Assembly (NCBI RefSeq): GCF_001653715.1
Contig: NZ_LWHQ01000061.1
Coordinates: 1-32,785, forward strand
DNA length: 32,785 bases
Source of the DNA: Methylobacterium platani
GTDB taxonomy: Bacteria > Pseudomonadota > Alphaproteobacteria > Rhizobiales > Beijerinckiaceae
Reading direction: 5' to 3'
Positions 22,388 through 30,513 of this stretch are shown here, one piece after another. The notes under the pieces were generated by a model. It saw nothing but the letters and a program-made list of their open reading frames with translations. It was not told where the DNA came from and did not search any database. The position numbers and the translations under genes were made by a program. Each line of letters opens with the position of its first letter. Positions within the stretch are counted from its first letter, which is position 1.

Positions 22388-23634
22388 TGCGGTCGCGGGT
22401 CCTCCTCACGGCCCTGCTGGCGGGCCTCGCACCGGATGTGGCAGCGCTTGCCGACACGCCGGTGAAGGGCGCGCCGGTGAGGATCGGCGTGCTGAACGAC
22501 CGTTCGGGCGTCTATGCCGACATCTCGGGCGAGGGCTCGGTCGTCGCCGCCCGCATGGCCGTGGAGGATTTCCGTCCGCAGGCCCACGACCTCGCGGTCG
22601 AGGTCGTGGCCGGCGACCACCAGAACAAGCCCGGTGTCGGCGCGGCGCTCGCCCGGGCGTGGTACGACCGGGAGGGGGTCGACGCGATCTTCGACGTGCC
22701 GACCTCCTCGGTGGCGCTCGCCGTCCACGCGGTCACCCGCGAGAAGAACAAGGTCTTCGTCGATTCCGGCGCCGGCACCGCCGACCTCACCGGGCCGGAC
22801 TGCTCGCCCAACACCGTGCACTGGACCTTCGACACCGTGGCGCTGGCGAACGGCACCGGCGGCGCCATGGTCAAGCGCGGCGGCGACACCTGGTTCTTCG
22901 TCACCGCCGACTACGCCTTCGGCGAGGCGGTGCAGCGCGACACCACGGCGCTGATCCTGCGCAACGGCGGCAAGGTGCTGGGCAGCGTCAAGACGCCGTT
23001 CCCGGCCTCGGACTTCGCTCCGTCTCTCCGCCAGGCGCAGGGCTCGCACGCCAAGGTGATCGGGCTGGCCAATGCCGGCGGCGACACGATCGGCGCGGTG
23101 CGCGAGGCGGCGCGGCTGAAGGTGACCGAGGGCGGCCAGGCGCTCGCCGGGCTGCTGATCTTCTCCTCCGACATCCACGCCCTGACCCCGAAGGTGGCGC
23201 AGGGCCTGGTTTTGACCGAGCCGTTCTACTGGGACCTCAACGAGGCGACCCGCGCGTTCTCCGACCGCTTCGCCCGGCGCTTCGGCGGCAAGAAGCCGAC
23301 CGCCGCCCAGGCCGGGGTCTATGCCGGCGTGCTCCACTACCTCAAGGCGGTCGCGGCGCTGAGGTCGGCCGACGACGGCGCCAAAGTCGTGGCGAAGATG
23401 AAGGAGATCCCGACCGACGACCCGCTGTTCGGCAAGGGCACGATCCGGGCCGACGGCCGCAAGATCCACGACATGTACCTGTTCGAGGTCAAGAAGCCGT
23501 CCGAGTCGAAGGGCGAGTGGGACCTCTACAGGACGCTGGCGACGATCCCCGGCAACGAGGCGTTCCGGCCCCTCGACCAGGGCGGCTGCCCGCTCGTCAC
23601 CCGGGCGGCGCAGGCGGAGGGCGCCAGGCCCTGA
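22387..23634 (+). CDS. Periplasmic substrate-binding protein, copy 1
   Basis: 415 residues: a short signal peptide (LLTALLAGLAPDVAALA) and a two-lobed type 1 periplasmic binding fold (VRIGVLNDRSGVYADISGEG, ADHQNKP-like GDHQNKPGVG, FDVPTSSVALAV, SGAGTADLTGPDCSPNTVHW, LFEVKKP). It is LivJ/LivK-related, but the conserved segments match a subgroup whose ligand is not known to me. The product is by eye about four-fifths identical to the next gene. Compared with copy 2 it carries a C-terminal extension (AAQAEGARP). The start overlaps the livF stop by one base. Expression should therefore be lower than that of copy 2, which has its own strong GGAGGA; this is inference. Confidence 0.93.
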   Translation: MRSRVLLTALLAGLAPDVAALADTPVKGAPVRIGVLNDRSGVYADISGEGSVVAARMAVEDFRPQAHDLAVEVVAGDHQNKPGVGAALARAWYDREGVDAIFDVPTSSVALAVHAVTREKNKVFVDSGAGTADLTGPDCSPNTVHWTFDTVALANGTGGAMVKRGGDTWFFVTADYAFGEAVQRDTTALILRNGGKVLGSVKTPFPASDFAPSLRQAQGSHAKVIGLANAGGDTIGAVREAARLKVTEGGQALAGLLIFSSDIHALTPKVAQGLVLTEPFYWDLNEATRAFSDRFARRFGGKKPTAAQAGVYAGVLHYLKAVAALRSADDGAKVVAKMKEIPTDDPLFGKGTIRADGRKIHDMYLFEVKKPSESKGEWDLYRTLATIPGNEAFRPLDQGGCPLVTRAAQAEGARP

Positions 23635-23720
23635 GGCATGAGAAGCGGGCGCGCGGAAGGCCGCGAAGCCCGCCCGGACCGGATTGCCGTCCCGCCGCCC
23701 GTGCGACGGGACGGGGAGAA

Positions 23721-23792
23721 CCCGCCGCGTGCGGCGACACGAAGAAGAACCGCCGCGTGCGGCGGGACCAGGGACAGGCCGCCGCGTGCGGG
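23721..23792 (+). repeat. Three palindromic CCGCCGCGTGCGG repeats between the binding-protein genes
   Basis: Near-identical palindromic units occur at about 23721-23736, 23750-23765 and 23779-23792, spaced 28-29 nt. Each can fold into a GC hairpin (CCGC...GCGG). They fill most of the 180-nt gap between the two binding-protein genes. They could protect or separate the two parts of the message, as REP elements do in other transport operons. Confidence 0.7.
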
Positions 23793-23816
23793 TGGCACCG
23801 ACAGGGAGGAGTATCG

Positions 23817-25025
23817 ATGCTGAAACGGTTGTTGCTCGCCAGCGCGCTCTGCGCCGTGGCCGCCACCCAGGCGCTCGCGCAGCAGACCCCGGTGAAGATC
23901 GGCGTGCTGAACGACCGCTCGGGCGTCTATGCCGACATCTCGGGCGAGGGCTCGGTCGCCGCCGCCCGCATGGCGGTCGAAGACTTCAAGGCCGCCGAGA
24001 AGGGCCTGAAGGTCGAGATCGTCGCCGCCGACCACCAGAACAAGCCGGATGTCGGCGCCTCGATCGCCCGGCAATGGTACGACCGCGACGGCGTCGACGC
24101 GATCTTCGACGTGCCGACCTCCTCGGTGGCGCTCGCCATCAACCAGGTGACGCGCGAGAAGAACAAGGCCTTCATCAATTCGGGCGCCGGCACCGCCGAC
24201 CTCACCGGTCCGCAATGCTCGCCGAACACGGTCCACTGGACCTACGACACGGTCGCGCTGGCGAACGGCACCGGCGGCGCCATGGTCAAGCGCGGCGGCA
24301 CCACCTGGTTCTTCCTCACCGCCGACTACGCCTTCGGCCAGGCCCTGCAGCGCGACACCACCGAGGTCGTGACCAAGAACGGCGGCAAGGTGATCGGCGC
24401 GGTCAAGACCCCGTTCCCGACCGCCGACTTCTCGTCCTTCCTGCTGCAGGCGCAAGGGTCGGGCGCCAAGGTGATCGGGCTGGCGAATGCCGGCGGCGAC
24501 ACCATCAACGCCATCAAGCAGGCGGCGGAGTTCGGCATCACCGAGGGCGGCCAGGCCATCGCCGGGCTGCTGATCTTCTCCTCCGACATCCACGCCCTGA
24601 CCCCGAAGGTGGCGCAGGGCCTGGTGCTCACCGAGCCGTTCTACTGGGACCTCAACGACGGCACCCGCGCCTTCTCGGACCGCTTCGCCAAGCTCGCCGG
24701 CGGCAAGAAGCCGACCGCGGTGCAGGCCGGCGTCTACGCCAGCGTGCTGCACTACCTGAAGGCCGTCGAGGCGCTGAAGTCGGCCGCCGACGGCGGGAAG
24801 GTCGTCGCCAAGATGAAGGAGATCCCGACCGACGATCCGCTGTTCGGCAAGGGCAGCATCCGGGCCGACGGCCGCACGATCCACGACATGTACCTGTTCG
24901 AGGTCAAGAAGCCGGCCGAGTCGAAGGGCCCGTGGGACCTCTACAAGACGCTGGCGACCATCCCCGGCAACGAGGCGTTCCGGCCCCTCAACCAGGGCAA
25001 TTGCCCGCTGGTGAACAAGAGCTGA
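23817..25025 (+). CDS. Periplasmic substrate-binding protein, copy 2
   Basis: 402 residues with a clear signal peptide (KRLLLASALCAVAATQALAQ) and mature start QTPVKIGVLNDRSG. The same type 1 binding fold and conserved segments as copy 1 are present, e.g. FDVPTSSVALAINQVTREKNK, SGAGTADLTGPQCSPNTVHW, GLANAGGDTINAIKQA, HALTPKVAQGLVLTEPFYWDL and MYLFEVKKP. GGGAGGAG precedes the ATG, a stronger site than copy 1 has. A 10-bp hairpin follows the stop, as is common after highly expressed binding-protein genes. Ligand unknown; LIV-type transporters also carry amides, urea, aromatic or dicarboxylic acids, so branched-chain amino acids should not be assumed. Confidence 0.95.
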   Translation: MLKRLLLASALCAVAATQALAQQTPVKIGVLNDRSGVYADISGEGSVAAARMAVEDFKAAEKGLKVEIVAADHQNKPDVGASIARQWYDRDGVDAIFDVPTSSVALAINQVTREKNKAFINSGAGTADLTGPQCSPNTVHWTYDTVALANGTGGAMVKRGGTTWFFLTADYAFGQALQRDTTEVVTKNGGKVIGAVKTPFPTADFSSFLLQAQGSGAKVIGLANAGGDTINAIKQAAEFGITEGGQAIAGLLIFSSDIHALTPKVAQGLVLTEPFYWDLNDGTRAFSDRFAKLAGGKKPTAVQAGVYASVLHYLKAVEALKSAADGGKVVAKMKEIPTDDPLFGKGSIRADGRTIHDMYLFEVKKPAESKGPWDLYKTLATIPGNEAFRPLNQGNCPLVNKS

Positions 25026-25033
25026 CGCTCCTT

Positions 25034-25057
25034 CCGGCGGCGCGCGAGCGCCGCCGG
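25034..25057 (+). other. Intercistronic hairpin after binding protein copy 2
   Basis: CCGGCGGCGC-GCGA-GCGCCGCCGG is a perfect 10-bp stem with a GNRA-type tetraloop, 8 nt after the stop. No U-run follows. It likely stabilises the upstream message or lowers read-through to the permease genes. Confidence 0.65.
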
Positions 25058-25101
25058 CCCACCCGAACCCGGCCCGGTCCCCACGCGAGTCGCCAGACCC
25101 C

Positions 25102-25989
25102 ATGCCCACGATCCTCGGCGTCCCCATGCAGGCGCTCTTCGGCCAGCTCCTGCTCGGCCTCATCAACGGCTCGTTCTACGCCATCCTGTCGCTCGGGCTG
25201 GCGATCATCTTCGGGCTGTTGAACATCATCAACTTCACCCACGGCGCGCAGTACATGATGGGCGCCTTCGTCGCCTGGATGCTGCTGAACTACGCCGGCC
25301 TCGGCTACTGGTGGGCGCTCATCCTGGCGCCGATCGTGGTCGGGATCTTCGGGGTGATCCTGGAGCGGCTGCTGATCTCGCGGCTCTACAAGCTCGATCA
25401 CCTCTACGGCCTGCTCCTGACCTTCGGCCTGGCGCTGATCATCCAGGGCCTGTTCCGCAACGAGTACGGCGTGTCGGGCCTGCCCTACGCGATTCCCTCG
25501 GAGCTGTCGGGCGGCCAGCGCCTGCCCTTCATGTTCCTGCCGAACTACCGCGGCTGGGTCGTCGTCGCCTCGCTCGTCGTCTGCATCGCGACCTGGCTCG
25601 TCATCGAGAAGACGAAGCTCGGCGCGTACCTGAGGGCCGCGACCGAGAACCCGACGCTCGTCCAGGCCTTCGGCGTCAACGTGCCCCTGCTGCTGACGCT
25701 GACCTACGGCTTCGGCGTCGCGCTCGCCGCCTTCGCGGGCGTGCTCGCCGCGCCGGTCTACTCGGTCAACCCGAACATGGGCGCCGACATCATCATCGTG
25801 GTGTTCGCGGTCGTGGTGATCGGCGGCATGGGGTCGATCCTCGGCTCGATCATCACCGGCTTCACCCTCGGGCTGATCGAGGGCCTGACCAAGGTGTTCT
25901 ACCCGGAAGCCTCCTCGACCGTGATCTTCGTCATCATGGTGCTGGTGCTGCTGGTGAAGCCCGCCGGCCTGTTCGGCCGCACCGCCTGA
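25102..25989 (+). CDS. livH: Branched-chain-type ABC permease LivH
   Basis: 295 residues with about eight membrane helices. The N-terminus LLLGLINGSFYAILSLGLAIIFGLLNIINFTHGAQYMMGAF is diagnostic of LivH. The coupling loop reads YLRAATENPTLVQAFGVNVPLLLTLTYGFGVALAAFAGVLAAPVYSVNPNMG, followed by FAVVVIGGMGSILGSIITGFTLGLIEGL and a final LVKPAGLFGRTA. Start Met at 25102 or 25126; Shine-Dalgarno is weak for both. It forms the membrane channel with LivM. Confidence 0.96.
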   Translation: MPTILGVPMQALFGQLLLGLINGSFYAILSLGLAIIFGLLNIINFTHGAQYMMGAFVAWMLLNYAGLGYWWALILAPIVVGIFGVILERLLISRLYKLDHLYGLLLTFGLALIIQGLFRNEYGVSGLPYAIPSELSGGQRLPFMFLPNYRGWVVVASLVVCIATWLVIEKTKLGAYLRAATENPTLVQAFGVNVPLLLTLTYGFGVALAAFAGVLAAPVYSVNPNMGADIIIVVFAVVVIGGMGSILGSIITGFTLGLIEGLTKVFYPEASSTVIFVIMVLVLLVKPAGLFGRTA

Positions 25990-26017
25990 CCCGCCTCGCC
26001 TGAAGGAACACACGACG

Positions 26018-27007
26018 ATGTCCTCCGCCGCGGCGTCCACCGACGCCTCCCCGATCGCCCGCACCCTGCCCGAGGGCAAGGACGCCAAGGCGTTCCACCG
26101 CCTCGTCTTCGTCGTCATCGCGGTCCTGCTCGCGGTGCTGCCCTTCATCCTCTATCCCGTCTTCCTGATGAAGGTGCTGTGCTTCGCGCTGTTCGCGCTG
26201 GCCTTCAACCTGCTCCTCGGCTACGGCGGCCTGCTCTCCTTCGGCCATGCCGCCTATTTCGGCATGGCGAGCTACGTCACCGCCTACGCCGCCAAGAACT
26301 GGGGGCTGACCCCGGAACTCGCGATCCTGGGCGGCACCGTGGTGGCGGCGCTCCTCGGCCTCGTCTTCGGGGCGCTCGCCATCCGGCGCCAGGGCATCTA
26401 CTTCTCGATGATCACCCTGGCGCTCGCCCAGATGGTGTTCTTCTTCTCGCTCCAGGCGAAGTTCACCGGCGGCGAGGATGGCATCCAGGCGGTGCCGCGC
26501 GGCAACCTGTTCGGCGTCATCAGCCTCGCCGACGACCGGGTGCTCTACGCGCTCGTCGCGGTGATCTTCTTCCTCGGCCTCCTGCTGATCTACCGCATCA
26601 TCCACTCGCCCTTCGGCCAGGTGCTCAAGGCGATCCGCGACAACGAGCCGAGGGCGATCTCGCTCGGGTATCGCGCCAACCAGTACAAGCTCGCGGTCTT
26701 CGTCCTCTCGACGACGCTCGCGGGCCTTGCCGGCTCGACCAAGGCGATCGTGTTCCAGCTCGCCTCGCTCACCGACGTGCACTGGTCGATGTCGGGCGAG
26801 GTGGTGCTGATGACGCTGGTCGGCGGGATGGGCACGGTGTTCGGCCCGATCCTCGGCTCCTTCGTCATCATCGCGATGGAGAACTACCTGGCGCAGTTCG
26901 GCGCCTGGGTGACGATCATCCAGGGCTTCGTGTTCGTGATCTGCGTTCTGGTGTTCCGCGAGGGTATCCTGGGACTGGTGGCCCGGATGCTGAAGCGGCC
27001 GCTCTGA
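26018..27007 (+). CDS. livM: Branched-chain-type ABC permease LivM
   Basis: 329 residues with an N-terminal cytoplasmic stretch and about nine helices. LCFALFALAFNLLLGYGGLLSFGHAAYFGMASYV is diagnostic of LivM. ALAIRRQGIYFSMITLALAQMVFFFSLQAKFTGGEDGIQAVPRG, GQVLKAIRDNEPRAISLGYR (coupling loop), VVLMTLVGGMGTVFGPILGSFVIIAMENYLA and a final FREGILGLVARMLKRPL follow. AAGGA precedes the ATG. It is the last gene of the operon; a hairpin terminator lies 28 nt beyond. Confidence 0.96.
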   Translation: MSSAAASTDASPIARTLPEGKDAKAFHRLVFVVIAVLLAVLPFILYPVFLMKVLCFALFALAFNLLLGYGGLLSFGHAAYFGMASYVTAYAAKNWGLTPELAILGGTVVAALLGLVFGALAIRRQGIYFSMITLALAQMVFFFSLQAKFTGGEDGIQAVPRGNLFGVISLADDRVLYALVAVIFFLGLLLIYRIIHSPFGQVLKAIRDNEPRAISLGYRANQYKLAVFVLSTTLAGLAGSTKAIVFQLASLTDVHWSMSGEVVLMTLVGGMGTVFGPILGSFVIIAMENYLAQFGAWVTIIQGFVFVICVLVFREGILGLVARMLKRPL

Positions 27008-27034
27008 GCCGGACGAGCGACGGACGAGACGGGC

Positions 27035-27062
27035 GGCGCCGGTCCTGCGTGGGACCGGCGCC
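27035..27062 (+). terminator. Terminator of the LIV-type operon
   Basis: GGCGCCGGTCC-TGCGTG-GGACCGGCGCC is a perfect 11-bp stem with a 6-nt loop, 28 nt after the livM stop. Only scattered T residues follow (GTCGTCGTAT). Confidence 0.7.
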
Positions 27063-27191
27063 GTCGTCGTATCGAGAACTTTGTTCCTGACTCGTCCGAA
27101 CAGAGGTCGAGCACGTCTCCCCTCCCTACAGGGGGGAAAGCGCGCGCATCGACGATGGGCTGGCATGTCGGAGGCGACGTGTTGACCTGTA

Positions 27192-27237
27192 ATACCGCCG
27201 CGCCTTTGAACAGGTCCGTTCGAAGGCGCGGCGGTAT
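27192..27237. repeat. Perfect 15-bp inverted repeat
   Basis: ATACCGCCGCGCCTT (27192-27206) and AAGGCGCGGCGGTAT (27223-27237) are exact inverse complements separated by 16 nt, which themselves contain GAAC/GTTC. No U-run lies on either side, so it is not a typical terminator. Confidence 0.75.
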
Positions 27238-27468
27238 CGTTCAGCTACTAAACCGTCGTGCTGACAGCCCGACGCTGAGAGACTTATCCGGAAAACCGTG
27301 TCCATCCGCGCGCGATCTCCGATCGCCCCGACCCCTCTCCCGCGCTCGACTGATACGACACCGGAGAGATCGAGCGGGAGCGTCCTCCCGGGCTCTGCTG
27401 CGCGGCCCCGGGACGACGAGGGAGTGGCATTTGCGTGAGCGGATTGATCGCGAAGGGCCGGTCGCCCC

Positions 27469-28680
27469 TCACCGCCCCTTGCCATCCCGCCACTTCAGGA
27501 ACTCCTGGTACAGCTGGTCGCGGTCGACCTCGCCGGCGCCCCGGCGCTGGGCCAGGAACTGCGCCACCTCGCCCGGGGCCGCCGCGACCCGCGGGGCGGG
27601 GCCGGTGCGCTGCTCGAGCCAGTCCTTGGCCGCCGGGAAGCGGGGCCAGTCGGGGACCTCGGCGGTGAGGTTTACCTCGCGCCATTTCGGGTGCCGGGGC
27701 GCCTTCAGGAAGGCATCGTACTGGCTGAAGAAGCCGTCGACGAAGCGGGCGATGCGGTTGTAGCGCTCGCTGCCCTTCGGCCAGTTATAGGCCGCCAGGA
27801 TGGTGCCGACCGCCAGCGTGCGCACCGTAGCGCCCTCGGGGGCGAGGAGCGGGTAGTCGGCGTGGGTCAGCTCGGCCGGCATGTAGCTCTCGGCGGCGCC
27901 GCCCGCGAAGGGCACGTCGAGCAGGTGGAAGCGGTCGCCGGCCTGGAACTCGGCCAGCACCGCCACGGGCTTGGCCGCCACCGAGACGACGGCGGCGACC
28001 TCGCCCCGCTCCAGCATGGCGAGCGCCGCCGGCTGGTCGACGTTGACCGCGTCGACCGCGAGGCCGATCCCGGCGAACATCGCCCGCCCCGACACGTCGG
28101 TGCCGCTGCCGCGCACGTCGAAGCTCACCTTCCGTCCGGCGAGCTGGCGGATGTCGGTGATGTCGCGGGGCGCGACCACGTGGAGCTCGTCGTTGAACAG
28201 CCGGGCGATGTAGGCGATGTGGGAGCGCGCGTTGCCGACCCGCTTGTCCTTGCTCAGCTGGTCGAGGGAATCGGTGCGCACGAAGCCGATGTCGATCCCG
28301 CGCAGGTAGCGCAGGTCGTAGGCGTTCTGGCCGGCGCCCTTGCCCATCACCGGCAGCACCCGCAGGTCCTTGTAGCCGTCGAGCACGAAGGCGAGGTCGC
28401 TCGCCATGCGGAAATAGGTGCCGCCGGGGGTGCCGGAGATCACCGCCACGGTGTTGGCGTTGAGATGGCTGCCGAGCGCCACGTCCTCGGCGGTCTCCCG
28501 CGGAGTCGCGGCGGGAATCCGTGCCCGGGCCGGGGCGGCCCGGGCCGCCCGGGCGGGCGCCGATGCGGCGGCCGGGGGATCGGCGGGCTGGGCGACGGCC
28601 CCGCCCGGTCCCGCGAGCCAGGGCAGCGTGGACCAGGGCAGCAGGAGGGCGAGGCCGATCAGTGCGGCGCGGCGTGTCAT
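27469..28680 (-). CDS. TAXI-family periplasmic solute receptor with Ala/Pro linker
   Basis: 403 residues from the ATG at 28680 (GGAGGAG-like site GAGGAG). A signal peptide (LIGLALLLPWSTLPWLAGPGGAVAQ) is followed by an Ala/Pro/Arg-rich linker (about 32-65) and a TAXI domain: AVISGTPGGTYFRMASDLAFVLD, GKGAGQNAYDLRYLRGIDIGFVRTDSLDQL, ARLFNDELHVVAPRDI, GRKVSFDVRGSGTDVSGRAMFAGIG. The C-terminus continues past the usual domain with a helical tail (DQLYQEFLKWRD). No TRAP permease is adjacent. The gene follows a coiled-coil protein gene by 25 nt on the same strand, so both are likely co-transcribed. A sensory or scaffold role alongside that partner is possible but unproven. Confidence 0.86.
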   Translation of the reverse strand: MTRRAALIGLALLLPWSTLPWLAGPGGAVAQPADPPAAASAPARAARAAPARARIPAATPRETAEDVALGSHLNANTVAVISGTPGGTYFRMASDLAFVLDGYKDLRVLPVMGKGAGQNAYDLRYLRGIDIGFVRTDSLDQLSKDKRVGNARSHIAYIARLFNDELHVVAPRDITDIRQLAGRKVSFDVRGSGTDVSGRAMFAGIGLAVDAVNVDQPAALAMLERGEVAAVVSVAAKPVAVLAEFQAGDRFHLLDVPFAGGAAESYMPAELTHADYPLLAPEGATVRTLAVGTILAAYNWPKGSERYNRIARFVDGFFSQYDAFLKAPRHPKWREVNLTAEVPDWPRFPAAKDWLEQRTGPAPRVAAAPGEVAQFLAQRRGAGEVDRDQLYQEFLKWRDGKGR

Positions 28681-28705
28681 GCGGGATCTCCTCGCCGGCG
28701 GTGCG

Positions 28706-30340
28706 TCACTCGCCGGCCCACGGGGCCGACAGGGGTGCGACGGCGGGGGCCAGCAGCGGGCCGGGCAGCCCGGCCTGGCGGATCGGCGTGGACCAGGCGG
28801 CGGGTTCGCGCGGCCGCGCGGGGCCGGCCGGCTCGCTCCCCGGCTCCCGGTTCGCCAGCCGCTCCTCCGCCGGCCCGGTGGCCGCCACGCCCTCGCCGTC
28901 CTGCGCCTGGCGGTAGAGGGCGCTCGCGGTGTCCGGATCGCCGCGCATGCCGCGGACCTGCAGGGCGGCGAGCCTGTCGGGATCGTAGGTCTCGGCGAGA
29001 AGCGCGGTCGCCCGGGCGCTGCCACTCCTGACGCCGAGGGTGAGGAAGAGCCGCGCCCCGCTGATGTCGCCGCGCCCGAGCAGGGTCGCGACCCGCGCCA
29101 GCAGTCGCGCCTCGTCGAGCGTCTCCGCGGGCTGCGCGGTCGCCGGCAGGAGCCCGCCCCGCGGCGCCGTGCCGAGGCGGGTCCGGAGCACCAGCGAGGG
29201 CGCCGGCCGGCCCGACCCGGCATCGATCGTCCCGGTCCCGGCCGGTTTCGCCTCTGCCGTCTTGGTCTCTGCCGTCTTGGTCTCTGCCGTCTTGGCCTCG
29301 GCCGTCTTGACGTCGGCGGTCCTGGTTCCGGACCTCCCGGCCCGCGACCTCCCGGAATCCGGCAGCCGGGCCTCGGCCGCGCGGTCGAGGCCGGCCTTCA
29401 GGCGATCGAGCCGCTCGCGCGTCTCGGCGCCGGCCCGCTCGGCGGCGAGCCGTCCCCGCTCGGCCCGGTCGCGTTCCTCCGCGACCTGCACCACGCGGGC
29501 GGCGGATTCGGACCGGGCGACCTGCGCCGCCCGCAACGCGACCGCGAGGCGGCGCAGACCCGCCCGCATCATCGCCCGCTCCCGCGCCGCCGAGGCCGCC
29601 TGGGCCTGGTGGGCGACCTGCGCGGCCTCCGCCGCGGTCTCCAGCGCGGCGACGCGGCGGCGCGCCTCCGCCAGGGCGCCCGCGAGCTGGTCGGTGCGCG
29701 TGCGCTCCTCCGCGAGGGCCTGGCGACGCTCGTCGGCCGTCTCCTCCGCGACCCGGCGCGCCTCCTCGGCGATCGCCAGCGCGGCGTGCCCCGGCGCGGG
29801 ATCGTGCTCCTGCGCCACCCGCGCCCGCAACGCCTCGACCTCGGCCCGGGCGGCGACGAGCTCGCGCCGGGCCGCCGCGGCCGCCTCCGAGAGGGTGCCG
29901 GCCCGCGCCTCCTCCTGCTCGAGACGCTGGCGGTGCGCGGCCGCCTCGGCCTCCGCCTGGCGCACGCGCGCCTCGGCCTCCCGCCGGACCGCGTCGAGTG
30001 CCGGCGCGTCGGAAGGCGGGACGGCGGCGCGGGCTGGTGCAGCTTGCCGGGCCGGATCGCCCGCTTGCCGGGCCGGATCGCCCGCTTGCCGGGCCAGGAT
30101 CGTGCGCACCTGCATCTGGCGCGGCACGCCGGCCCGATCCGCCTCGGTCGCCTGCGCCGCGGCGACCTGTGCCGTCGCGACCGGTGATGTCTTGACGTCG
30201 GGCACCGCGTCCCGGGACGCGGCCGCCCCGGCCGGGGCGGCGGATGCCGGGCCCGCATCCGGCGGGCTTCCCTCCATGGTGAGCAGCACGCCGGTCGCCG
30301 CGACTCCCAGGCATCCTGTCAGTCCGAGCCAGAACCTCAT
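28706..30340 (-). CDS. Exported Ala/Arg/Glu-rich coiled-coil protein with Sel1-like C-terminus
   Basis: 544 residues from the ATG at 30340 (GGAGGGG upstream). It has an N-terminal hydrophobic segment (LGLTGCLGVAATGVLL), a variable Ala/Pro region with a QAGDPAR repeat, then a long heptad-rich region of about 200 residues (REAEARVRQAEAEAAAHRQRLEQEEARA and onward) likely to form a coiled coil. A KTAE repeat (encoded by near-exact 15-bp DNA repeats around 29250-29310) separates this from a C-terminal part with Sel1/TPR-like helices (GARLFLTLGVRSGSARATALLAETYD, GDPDTASALYRQA). I do not recognise a named family. It precedes the TAXI receptor gene. Attachment to the inner membrane facing the periplasm is the simplest topology. 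Confidence 0.82.
   Translation of the reverse strand: MRFWLGLTGCLGVAATGVLLTMEGSPPDAGPASAAPAGAAASRDAVPDVKTSPVATAQVAAAQATEADRAGVPRQMQVRTILARQAGDPARQAGDPARQAAPARAAVPPSDAPALDAVRREAEARVRQAEAEAAAHRQRLEQEEARAGTLSEAAAAARRELVAARAEVEALRARVAQEHDPAPGHAALAIAEEARRVAEETADERRQALAEERTRTDQLAGALAEARRRVAALETAAEAAQVAHQAQAASAARERAMMRAGLRRLAVALRAAQVARSESAARVVQVAEERDRAERGRLAAERAGAETRERLDRLKAGLDRAAEARLPDSGRSRAGRSGTRTADVKTAEAKTAETKTAETKTAEAKPAGTGTIDAGSGRPAPSLVLRTRLGTAPRGGLLPATAQPAETLDEARLLARVATLLGRGDISGARLFLTLGVRSGSARATALLAETYDPDRLAALQVRGMRGDPDTASALYRQAQDGEGVAATGPAEERLANREPGSEPAGPARPREPAAWSTPIRQAGLPGPLLAPAVAPLSAPWAGE
29250..29310 (-). repeat. Short tandem repeats in the coiled-coil gene
   Basis: Four near-exact 15-bp units (core TCTGCCGTCTTGG on the plus strand) encode the KTAE series. 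A second array near 30045-30095 has about 21-bp units (core GCCGGATCGCCCGCTTG) encoding QAGDPAR. Both are in frame, so copy changes alter length without a frameshift. Confidence 0.75.
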
Positions 30341-30513
30341 GCCGCGCCCCTCCGGCTGGGCGGGCGGTCCCGGGGGAACAGCCGCGCCGTCTCGTCGCGG
30401 CCGACATTGGGCCGTCGGGGCAGGCAGGGGCTATCTGCGCGAAGGGAGCGGGCGGGAGGGCACGGCCTCACCGAAAGGCGCGGGCGCCCTCGCCTTCGGG
30501 AGGAGGCGCGGGA

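Larger units (their letters stand above)
27008..27468. other. 461-bp convergent non-coding region
   Basis: Between the end of livM and the end of the TAXI gene no credible gene is seen; a 119-codon minus-strand frame here lacks family sequence and begins inside the TAXI gene. The region holds the operon terminator, an 11-bp palindrome GAACTTTGTTC (27076-27086), a large 15-bp inverted repeat (27192-27237) and a bulged repeat CTCCCG-CG-CTCGA/TCGAGCGGGAG around 27343-27392. It is less GC-rich in parts than its neighbours, which may reflect an old insertion. Confidence 0.6.

Noticed and set aside
22335..25025. Single 896-codon frame spanning both binding proteins
   Set aside because: Only the part from 23817 is the real copy 2; upstream it reads copy 1 out of frame as Arg/Gly-rich sequence.
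27076..27102. Possible EcfG promoter near GTTCC at 27083
   Set aside because: On the minus strand GGAAC is present but no GTT occurs at 16-17 nt.
27126..27485. 119-codon minus-strand frame in the convergent gap
   Set aside because: It overlaps the end of the TAXI gene, crosses a large inverted repeat and has no family resemblance or convincing ribosome-binding site.
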